Below, piece after piece: positions 1-6,404 of a stretch of DNA of 37,264 nt (position 1 is the first letter of the stretch; each line of letters opens with the position of its first letter). The position numbers and the translations under genes are program-made. Below the pieces are notes generated by a model. The model saw nothing but the letters and a program-made list of their open reading frames with translations, searched no databases and was not told where the DNA came from. Origin of the DNA: an uncultured Limimonas sp. Lineage in GTDB: Bacteria > Pseudomonadota > Alphaproteobacteria > Kiloniellales > Rhodovibrionaceae. The stretch is taken from positions 1 through 37,264 of the forward strand of contig CAJXKW010000013.1 in the NCBI GenBank assembly GCA_913055855.1. The letters run 5' to 3'.

Positions 1-381
1 ACCAAGATCGTCGCCTTGACCGACGCCCTTGGCAACCTTGTGCGCTTCCAGCTCTTGCCCGGCCAGCGCTACGATACGGTCGGCGTCGCGCCACTGCTCG
101 ACGGTCTTGCATTCGGCGGCTTGATCGCGGACAAGGCGTTCGATTCGAACTGGATCATCGACGAACTGATCGCCCGTGAGGCCGACATCGTGATTTCCCA
201 ACGTCCGCACCGTCGTGCACCTCGTCAGATTGACGGCGATATCTACACGTGGCGACACCTGATCGAGAACTTTTTCTGCCAGCTCAAGGAATTCAAACGT
301 GTGGCAACCCGCTACGACAAAACCGACAAAAGCTTCGCAGCGATGATCCATCTCGCGGCCGCAAAGCTCTCCCTAAGATGA
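1..381 (+). CDS. IS5-family transposase, C-terminal part (5' end outside window)
   Basis: The reading frame is open from the first base and ends with TGA at 379-381, so this is the C-terminal ~126 residues of a DDE transposase. Family features visible are the DALGN/VRF...PGQ strand around the first catalytic Asp, ADKAFDSN with the second acidic residue, and the IS5-type Y-x2-R...E-x6-K signature in YTWRHLIENFFCQLKEFKR followed by ATRYDK. The N-terminal helix-turn-helix part lies upstream of the window. A TTG at 16 could be called as a start by software but is internal to the domain. Whether the element is intact cannot be judged. The sequence past the stop reads like an IS end (see 381-395). 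Confidence 0.85.
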   Translation, partial: TKIVALTDALGNLVRFQLLPGQRYDTVGVAPLLDGLAFGGLIADKAFDSNWIIDELIAREADIVISQRPHRRAPRQIDGDIYTWRHLIENFFCQLKEFKRVATRYDKTDKSFAAMIHLAAAKLSLR

Positions 382-395
382 ACCCCAACAGACCC
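381..395. repeat. candidate right terminal inverted repeat of the IS element
   Basis: The sequence aaccccaacagaccc directly follows (and overlaps by one base) the transposase stop. Its complement, GGGTCTGTTGGGGTT, looks like an IS5-family terminus. It is followed by CTAG, a YTAR-type tetranucleotide compatible with IS5-like target preference. The left end is not in the window, so the repeat pair cannot be confirmed. Confidence 0.45.
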
Positions 396-447
396 TAGAG
401 CAAAATCAATGAAAGCCGAACCGGCTTGCATCGTGAATTTTGCTCTA
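396..447. repeat. 52-bp palindromic repeat element
   Basis: The outer arms tagagcaaaat and attttgctcta are perfect inverted copies. The inner part pairs imperfectly around aagccg-aac-cggctt. The structure resembles the dispersed 'tagagca...tgctcta' palindromes found in many alphaproteobacterial genomes. It lies exactly at the putative IS end. Function is unknown; copy number cannot be tested here. Confidence 0.7.
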
Positions 448-461
448 ACTTCTTAAAGAGC

Positions 462-508
462 GGGCAAGATTCAGCTGAAACGTGATTCCACGTTTCAGCA
501 TCTTGCCC
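462..508. repeat. second palindrome downstream of the SulP gene
   Basis: Arms gggcaagat(tca)gctgaaacgtg and cacgtttcagcatcttgccc are complementary over 20 bases with a 3-base insertion in the left arm and a short loop. It lies about 110 bp past the stop of the minus-strand SulP gene. It may be part of a composite repeat with 396-447, or act as a transcript-end hairpin, though no clear T-run follows. Confidence 0.6.
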
Positions 509-618
509 AGGGCCGACGCTCACGCCCGTATGCCGCGCCCCGGCGGAACCGCGGCCGGGGCACGGATCGGGCTGGCGGCGGCAACGCCGCCGATGTGGCG
601 CCGCGGGCTGGTGGCCGT

Positions 619-2397
619 CTACACCGCCCGAACGCGGCCCGTATCGGTTTCGTGCCGTGCGGCGGCGCGGCGGATGGTATCCGGGTCGAGGGCTTCCATC
701 GCCTGGTGCTGGCTGAGAAACACCTGGCCGGTCAGCTCGTCCAGGAAATCGCTGCGCTTGAGCCGGTCCATGACCGGACCCTTCACCTCGGACAGGTGGA
801 AGGTTACCCCGGCGTCCCGGAGGCGGGCGTTGATCGCCTCCAGGCTCTCCAGCGCGCTCGCGTCGATGAGGTTCACCGCCGGGCACATCAGCACGACATG
901 CTGGAGCTTCGGGTGCCGGGCGACCAGGTCGTAGACCGTGTCTTCCAGGTAGCGCGCATTGGCGAAGTACAGGCTTTCGTCCACGCGCAGCGTGAGCACG
1001 GTCTCGCTGGTCACCACATCGTGCCGATCCACGTTGCGGAAGTGCTCGGTCCCGGGCACCTGGCCGACCACGGCCGTGTGCGGCCGGCTGGTGCGCCAGA
1101 GATAGAGCGCCACGGACAGCGCCACACCCGCCACCACGCCGGCTTCCACGCCCACGCCCAGGACCACCAGGATGGTCGCCGCCATCGCGGCGAAGTCGAG
1201 CTTGGAATAGACATAGGTCCGCCGGATCGCGCCCAGGTCGACCAGCGAGAGCACGGCGACGATGATCGTCGCCGCCAGGGTTGCCTTCGGCAGGTGCTGG
1301 AACAGCGGGGTGAGGAACAGGGCCGTCAGCGCGATCCCGGCGGCGGTGAACACGCCCGCCATGGGCGTCTCGGCGCCGGCGTCGAAGTTCACCACGGAGC
1401 GCGAGAATCCACCGGTAACGGGAAACCCGCCGGAAAAGGCCGCGGCGACGTTGGCCGCGCCCAGGCCCGTGAGTTCCTGGTTGGCATCGACCCGCTGGCG
1501 CTTTTTCGCCGCCAGGGTCTGCGCCACCGAGATTGATTCCACGAAGCCGATCACGCTGATCAACAGGGCCGAGGTCGCCAGGCTGCCCCAGAGGTCCAGA
1601 TCGACCGGCGGCATGGTCACCGGCGGCAGACCCTGGGGGATCTCTCCCACGACGTCGACGCCGCGCTGTGCCAGGTCGAACAGGCCCACCGCCGAGGTGG
1701 TCACCACGACGGCCGCGACGGGACCCGCCTTGGTCAGAATGTCCGCAAGGAACGGCGGCATGCCCAGGCGCGCACGCAGAAGCGGCTTGAGATTGCCGCG
1801 CACCCAGAACAGGAACCCCGTGGCGAAGACACCGATAAGCAGTGTCCAAAAATTCGTTTCGGCAAGGTTCGCGGCCAGCGAGCCGGCGATGGTCGGCAGG
1901 TTGTGCCCGTGCGCGTCGATTCCCAGAAGGTGCTTGAGCTGGCTCACCGCGATGAGAATCCCCGAGGCGGTGATGAAGCCGGAGATCACGGGGTGGCTGA
2001 GCAGGTTGGCGAGAAAGCCCAGGCGCAGCAGCCCCATGGCGATCAGCATCAGCCCCGAGAGCAGCGCCAGGGCGATCGCCGCGCCCATGTATTCGGCCGA
2101 GCCGGGCTCGGCGACACGCGAGACGGCCGCGGCTGTGAGCAGCGAGACCACCGCCACCGGCCCCACGGCGAGGGCGCGGCTGGAGCCGAACAGGGCATAC
2201 GCGACCAGGGGCAGGATGCTGGCGTACAACCCGACCTGCGCGGGCAGGCCGGCGAGCATGGCGTAGGCCAGGCTCTGAGGGATGAGCATGATGGTCACGA
2301 TGACCGCGGCCACGAGGTCGGCAGAGAGTTCGCGGCCACGATACCGCGTCAGCCAGGTGATTGCGGGGATCACCCGGGCCGGGTCGGGGGCGCGCAT
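619..2397 (-). CDS. SulP-family anion transporter with C-terminal STAS domain
   Basis: The 592-residue product is a typical SulP/SLC26 permease. The N-terminal motif [15 protein letters not shown], the [19 protein letters not shown] segment and about 11-12 hydrophobic helices cover residues ~25-430. A STAS domain follows (about 450-565), with the [14 protein letters not shown] loop typical of this domain. Likely substrate is sulfate or a related oxyanion, or bicarbonate; sequence alone does not decide. It is last in a minus-strand operon after a DUF442 protein and a persulfide dioxygenase, so export or exchange of sulfite/sulfate made from sulfide is the natural guess. The start ATG is preceded by GAGGAGAC at good spacing. 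Confidence 0.93.
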   Translation of the reverse strand: MRAPDPARVIPAITWLTRYRGRELSADLVAAVIVTIMLIPQSLAYAMLAGLPAQVGLYASILPLVAYALFGSSRALAVGPVAVVSLLTAAAVSRVAEPGSAEYMGAAIALALLSGLMLIAMGLLRLGFLANLLSHPVISGFITASGILIAVSQLKHLLGIDAHGHNLPTIAGSLAANLAETNFWTLLIGVFATGFLFWVRGNLKPLLRARLGMPPFLADILTKAGPVAAVVVTTSAVGLFDLAQRGVDVVGEIPQGLPPVTMPPVDLDLWGSLATSALLISVIGFVESISVAQTLAAKKRQRVDANQELTGLGAANVAAAFSGGFPVTGGFSRSVVNFDAGAETPMAGVFTAAGIALTALFLTPLFQHLPKATLAATIIVAVLSLVDLGAIRRTYVYSKLDFAAMAATILVVLGVGVEAGVVAGVALSVALYLWRTSRPHTAVVGQVPGTEHFRNVDRHDVVTSETVLTLRVDESLYFANARYLEDTVYDLVARHPKLQHVVLMCPAVNLIDASALESLEAINARLRDAGVTFHLSEVKGPVMDRLKRSDFLDELTGQVFLSQHQAMEALDPDTIRRAAARHETDTGRVRAV

Positions 2398-2449
2398 GCT
2401 GTCTCCTCGGCGTTGTGTGTCCCGGCGCGGCGGGGTGGCGGGCCGGGGG

Positions 2450-2875
2450 TCAGCCCGCGTGCACCGCGGCCAGCCGGTCGCGCACCGCGGTGAGGTCGTA
2501 ACCGGCCGCGGCGGCGCGCGCCGTCACCTCGCCGGGGCCGCGCTCGGGCGCCTCGGCCAGCGCCCAGAGCACGGCCGAGCGCTGCCCGGAACGGCAGAAC
2601 GCCGCGACCGGACCCGCGGTGGCCGCCAGGGCCTGCCGGAAGCCGTCGATTTCCGCGGGCCCGATCTGCCCGCCCGCCACTGGGATGTGCCAGTAGGCGA
2701 GGCCGTGGCGTTCTGCCGCGGCGCGCAGGTCCGCGGCCTTGGGCTGGCCGGGCACCTCGCCGTCGGGGCGATTGTTGATCACCGCACGGTAGCCCTGCCG
2801 CGCCAGTTCGGCGAGGTCGGCGTCCCAGAGCTGCCCGGCGACGGCGACGGTGTCGGTCAGGTGGATCAGCTTCAT
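2450..2875 (-). CDS. DUF442 / TIGR01244-family sulfurtransferase, phosphatase-like fold
   Basis: The product is 141 residues, the normal size for the stand-alone DUF442 domain. It has the opening TDTVAVAGQL, INNRPDGE and the active-site loop FCRSGQRS with Cys94, an arginine-closed loop like that of cysteine phosphatases and rhodaneses. The same domain is fused to a persulfide dioxygenase in Blh-type proteins of rhizobia and Xylella; here the two are adjacent separate genes. Inferred role is handling persulfide sulfur for the dioxygenase encoded upstream. The start is supported by AAAGGA upstream of ATG. Confidence 0.9.
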   Translation of the reverse strand: MKLIHLTDTVAVAGQLWDADLAELARQGYRAVINNRPDGEVPGQPKAADLRAAAERHGLAYWHIPVAGGQIGPAEIDGFRQALAATAGPVAAFCRSGQRSAVLWALAEAPERGPGEVTARAAAAGYDLTAVRDRLAAVHAG

Positions 2876-3003
2876 GGCCGGTGTCCTTTCGTGCGTCTTG
2901 GTTCGGGAATGGAAACCCGGCGGCCGTCCGCGTGGTTCGGGTCGTTGTCGTCGGCCGCCGCCGGGCGCTCGCTCTCGAACAGGCGTGGGCGTCTTCTCTC
3001 GCG

Positions 3004-3876
3004 TCAGAACTGGTTCAGCGGGATCTTGAGATAGGACACGCCGTTGTCCTCGGGCGCGGGCAGGCAGCCCGCATTGGTGTTCACCTGGAGCGCGTGCAGG
3101 ATCAGAACGGGCAGGGGCAGCTCGGCGTCGCGCGCCCGGCGCGTGGCGACGAAGCGCTGCTCATCGACCCCGTCATGGACGTGCGGGTTCTTTTCCCGCT
3201 GCGCCGCGACCGTGGATTCCCACTGCGGTTCGCGCCCGCCGGGCATGTAGTCGTGCCCGGTGAACACGCGCGTCGCCGGCGGCAGCTCGTCCAGGATTCG
3301 CCGGATGGAGCGGTACAGCGTGGCCGCGTCGCCGCCCGGGAAGTCGGCGCGCGCGGTGCCGAAATCCGGCTGGAAAAGGGTGTCGTGGACGAACGCCGCG
3401 TCGCCGATGACATAGGTAATCGAGGCGAGGGTGTGCCCGGGCGAATGCATCACCCGCGCCGGGATGTCGCCGACCTGGAAGGTATCCCCGTCGGCGAACA
3501 GACGGTCCCACTGCCGGCCGTCCGTGGGCGTTTCCGCAGGCCAGTTGTAGATGCGCTTCCAGAGCTGTTGGACGTCCCGGACGTGCTCGCCGATGGCGAT
3601 GGGCGCGCCGGTCTTTTCCTTGAGGTAGCTGGCGGCGGAGAAGTGATCGGCGTGCGGGTGGGTATCCAGGATCCACTGGACCTTGAGGTCGTGGTCGCGG
3701 ACGTGCTGCAGGATCGCATCGGCGTGCCCGGTGCTCGTACGCCCGGCCTTCTCGTCGTAGTCCAGGACCGGGTCGATGATGGCGCACTGCCGGGTCGCCG
3801 GGTCGGCGGCGACATACTGTACGCTGAAGGTCTTATAATCGAAGAAGCCGGTGACCTGGGGCTGCTGGCTCGTCAT
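3004..3876 (-). CDS. persulfide dioxygenase, metallo-beta-lactamase fold (ETHE1/Blh type)
   Basis: The 290-residue product has the MBL metal-site motif THPHADH (His73, His75, Asp77, His78), HSPGHT (His148), HDTLF (Asp165) and TGHDY (His208). The stretch FGTARADFPGGDA is typical of the persulfide dioxygenase branch. In this branch a mononuclear iron oxidises glutathione persulfide to sulfite and glutathione. It is the first gene of the sulfur operon, with GAGGCAGG before the ATG. An AT-rich inverted repeat about 140 bp upstream (4016-4033) is a possible operator for an ArsR-type sulfide sensor; no such regulator gene is in the window. Confidence 0.93.
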   Translation of the reverse strand: MTSQQPQVTGFFDYKTFSVQYVAADPATRQCAIIDPVLDYDEKAGRTSTGHADAILQHVRDHDLKVQWILDTHPHADHFSAASYLKEKTGAPIAIGEHVRDVQQLWKRIYNWPAETPTDGRQWDRLFADGDTFQVGDIPARVMHSPGHTLASITYVIGDAAFVHDTLFQPDFGTARADFPGGDAATLYRSIRRILDELPPATRVFTGHDYMPGGREPQWESTVAAQREKNPHVHDGVDEQRFVATRRARDAELPLPVLILHALQVNTNAGCLPAPEDNGVSYLKIPLNQF

Positions 3877-4015
3877 GGTGCCTGCCTCGCTGGCTTGTGA
3901 GGGAGGGCAAAGGCCGCCGCCGATCCGCGCCGCGCACGCCTGCGCCCCCGCGTGCCGGGACCCGGCGGAACGAAAACGGGCTGTGCGTGCCGGACACCAT
4001 GCGGCGAGTCCTTTG

Positions 4016-4033
4016 AATTAGAGAAAACTAATT
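4016..4033. promoter_or_regulatory. AT-rich inverted repeat, candidate operator of the sulfur operon
   Basis: The sequence aattag-agaaaa-ctaatt is a perfect 6+6 inverted repeat in an AT-rich island inside otherwise GC-rich DNA. Persulfide dioxygenase/DUF442 operons are often controlled by the ArsR-family repressors BigR or SqrR, which bind AT-rich palindromes. Assignment to such a repressor is inference. Confidence 0.45.
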
Positions 4034-4271
4034 TAGCGCCCCACAGATACGAATGATTTTAAACCGCGCCAAGCCCTCCGCTCGGTCCTGGGCGAATTGT
4101 CGCAGGTGTCGCAGGCCATGACCACCCGGCAATCGCCGGCGTTGCCCGCAGCGCGTACGGTGCTCGGGTCTCCCACCGGAACGAACGGGCGCGCAGGCCA
4201 AAGGCCGCTCGGGTGTGGCCGCAGCATTCGAAACGTTCCACGTGGGCGGATGCGGTTGCCACAGGCGTTTT

Positions 4272-4300
4272 TTGCACACCGGCTTGAAGCCGGTCATAAT
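4272..4300 (+). promoter_or_regulatory. sigma-70-type promoter whose 17-bp spacer is a perfect palindrome
   Basis: TTGCAC (4272-4277) and CATAAT (4295-4300) are separated by exactly 17 bases. Those bases are the palindrome accggcttgaagccggt, with 8-base arms around a central g. The element is about 130 bp upstream of the universal stress protein start and reads toward it. A dyad in the promoter spacer is how MerR-family activators and some repressors bind; MerR sites usually have a longer 19-20 bp spacer, so a repressor is equally possible. Confidence 0.55.
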
Positions 4301-4432
4301 ATGTGGCAGCGACCGCCGGACAGAGAGGCCGCTTCAGCCCGCGGAACGTAGAAGGCGGTATCACGGGGTCGCGGCCGGGCGCGGCGGCGCAATGTCGCGC
4401 TGCGGCCGAACGGGGAGGAGAGGACACGCAAT

Positions 4433-4960
4433 ATGGCGTTCAAAAAGCTGGTCGTCGCGACCGACGGTTCCGACAATGCCCACCGCGCCGTGCGCATGGC
4501 GGCCGATATCGCGTCCACCTACGGCGCGAAGCTCTACATCCTGCATTGCGTTCTCGTGGGGTCGGTGCCCAAGGAGTTGCTGCACTGGGCGCGCGTCGAG
4601 CACCTCGTCGAGGACGACGGGACGCAAAACGACCTTCCCGAATGGCCCGGGTACGGCAACCTCGGCGTGATCGGGCCGAACCGTGAGCGCTGGGTGTCGT
4701 ACCAGGCGCGCCTGCAGCTCGGCCGTGCCATTCTGGACGAGGCCATCGCCCGGGCGCGCGAGTCCGGGGTGAAGGATATCGAAGAGGTCTTCGAGGAAGG
4801 CGATGCGGCCAAGGCGGTGATGGCCCTGGTCAAGCGCGAGCACATCGATCTCGCCGTGACCGGCACGCGCGGTCTGGGAGTCATCGACCAGATGCTCGTC
4901 GGCAGCACGTCGCACAAGCTGACCGCGATGGGCCGGCTGCCCGTGCTCACCGTGCCCTGA
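4433..4960 (+). CDS. universal stress protein (UspA family, ATP-binding type)
   Basis: The 175-residue single-domain product opens with KKLVVATDGSDNA (Asp11) and ends with the nucleotide-binding signature G-2x-G-9x-G-S/T: Gly143, Gly146, Gly156, Ser157, Thr158. The family binds ATP and supports survival under stress, often by unclear means. A 30-residue insertion-like stretch (about 60-90, rich in acidic residues, Pro and Gly) follows the first helix-strand unit and is longer than in short Usp proteins. Start chosen at the ATG with GGGGAGGAGAGG upstream. It is followed by the FrhB-like gene 117 bp downstream, perhaps co-transcribed. Confidence 0.93.
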   Translation: MAFKKLVVATDGSDNAHRAVRMAADIASTYGAKLYILHCVLVGSVPKELLHWARVEHLVEDDGTQNDLPEWPGYGNLGVIGPNRERWVSYQARLQLGRAILDEAIARARESGVKDIEEVFEEGDAAKAVMALVKREHIDLAVTGTRGLGVIDQMLVGSTSHKLTAMGRLPVLTVP

Positions 4961-5077
4961 GCCCGCAGACGGCGTCGGGGAATCGCCGCGCCGCCCCTTC
5001 CGGCGCCGGGGTGCCTGGGATAGTGTGTCGGCGTTGCGGGTTCGAGCAGCAGAACGACGGGCACACGAGGGGGCTGC

Positions 5078-6394
5078 ATGGCGCCGGACGACATCGACGC
5101 GATCTCCCGGGAGAATGGGGCGGCCGACGTTGGCGACGCGTCCTCGCGGGTGTCGGAGATGGACGGGGCGGGCGTCTGGGCGCCCGAAATGGGCGAGGCC
5201 GCGCCGCGCGATCTCTGCACCGACTGCGGGATCTCGCGCACGGCCGATCCCGGGCGCTGCGGCCGTGCCTGTCAGTTCATCCAGCCCGATTATCCGGATC
5301 TGGAGGCGCGCGTTCATGGCCGCGCGCGCGATCCCGAGCGCCCCGACGAGCGCTTCTTCGGGCCGTTCCGGCGCATGGTGCGCGCCGGGCTGACGCCGCG
5401 CCGCGACGGGGCGCAGTGGACGGGCATCGCGACCCGGATCGGCGAGCGCTTGTTGGAGACGGATGCGGTCGACGCGGTGCTCGCCGTGGCCAGCCGCGAC
5501 GACGACCGCTGGGCGCCCAAGCCGGTGATCGTCACCCGGCCCGAGGGCATGGCGCAGTGCCGCGGCATGAAGATGGGCTACGCGCCCCTGCTGGCACTCC
5601 TCGAGCCGGCGCGCAAGGCCGGCTACACCCGCATCGCGGTGATCGGAATCCCGTGCCAGGTCTACGCCCTGCGCGCCCTGGAGCGGGAGCTGGGCTTCGA
5701 GCGCATCTACGTTATCGGCACGCCCTGCTCGGACAACACCACCACGGACAAGTTCCACGCGTTCCTTGAGCTGCTTGCCGACGATCCGAGCACCATCACG
5801 TATTTCGAGTTCCGTGCCGACTACTTTGTGGAGATGCGTTTCACCGACGGCAGCAAAAAGGAAATTCCCTTCCTGATGCTGCCCATTTCGCGGCTGCCCG
5901 CCGACTTTTTCCCGCTGACCTGCCGGACCTGCGTGGACTACACGAACGTGCTGGCGGATATTACCGTCGGTTACATGGCGGGCGAGGGCGAGCAGTGGCT
6001 GCTCGTGCGCAACGAGCGCGGCGAGGAGCTGGTGGCCAGCCTGGGTAACGAGGTCACGCTCGGCCAGCCCGGTGACAAGGGCAAGCGCGCCAAGCACGTC
6101 GAGGGTTTCAAGCTGAACACCGAGAAGGCCGCCGGCGGGATGCCCGTGCGCGGCATGCCCAACTGGCTGCGTCCCATCGTCGGGCGGATCATGCCCATCG
6201 TGGGCCCGCGCGGGATCGAGTTCGCGCGCGCCCGGCTGGAGATGAAGGCGGTGGAGACGATCATCCACCTGCGCCTGCATCGGCGCAAGCGGATCAAGTA
6301 CATGGTGCCCCAGCATGTCTGGGACATGGCGGCCGACTACGGATTGACTCCCGAAGAGGACGAGAAGCCGGTGAGCCGGCAATCCGGTTCGTGA
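5078..6394 (+). CDS. FrhB/BciB-family iron-sulfur flavoprotein reductase
   Basis: The 438-residue product belongs to the coenzyme F420 hydrogenase/dehydrogenase beta-subunit family. It has N-terminal cysteines LCTDCG (47, 50), Cys61 and Cys65; IGIPCQVYALRALE (Cys193); IGTPCSDNTTT (Cys217); and TCRTCVDYTNVLADITVG (Cys282, Cys285). These are suited to two [4Fe-4S] clusters beside an FAD. The N-terminal layout is like BciB (ferredoxin-dependent 8-vinyl chlorophyllide reductase) and HCAR (7-hydroxymethyl chlorophyll a reductase). No bacteriochlorophyll gene is in this window, so a chlorophyll-pathway role is possible but unproven. The family includes many reductases of unknown substrate. GAGGGGG precedes the ATG. 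It converges with the kinase gene after 10 bases. Confidence 0.85.
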   Translation: MAPDDIDAISRENGAADVGDASSRVSEMDGAGVWAPEMGEAAPRDLCTDCGISRTADPGRCGRACQFIQPDYPDLEARVHGRARDPERPDERFFGPFRRMVRAGLTPRRDGAQWTGIATRIGERLLETDAVDAVLAVASRDDDRWAPKPVIVTRPEGMAQCRGMKMGYAPLLALLEPARKAGYTRIAVIGIPCQVYALRALERELGFERIYVIGTPCSDNTTTDKFHAFLELLADDPSTITYFEFRADYFVEMRFTDGSKKEIPFLMLPISRLPADFFPLTCRTCVDYTNVLADITVGYMAGEGEQWLLVRNERGEELVASLGNEVTLGQPGDKGKRAKHVEGFKLNTEKAAGGMPVRGMPNWLRPIVGRIMPIVGPRGIEFARARLEMKAVETIIHLRLHRRKRIKYMVPQHVWDMAADYGLTPEEDEKPVSRQSGS

Positions 6395-6404
6395 TCGGCC
6401 ATCC

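Larger units (their letters stand above)
3877..4432. other. 556-bp divergent intergenic region, no gene supported
   Basis: This region separates the minus-strand sulfur operon from the plus-strand universal stress gene. Short open frames exist on both strands but overlap each other, have no family resemblance and no convincing ribosome sites. It contains an AT-rich inverted repeat (4016-4033) and a promoter-like element with palindromic spacer (4272-4300); nothing else is evident. Confidence 0.6.

Noticed and set aside
4028..4427. Small genes between the sulfur operon and the stress protein
   Set aside because: Overlapping short frames on both strands with no ribosome sites, and they cross the likely operator and promoter.
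5021..5077. tRNA-like 'gggttcgagcagcagaacg' segment
   Set aside because: The T-arm-like ggttcga is not accompanied by acceptor, D or anticodon stems.
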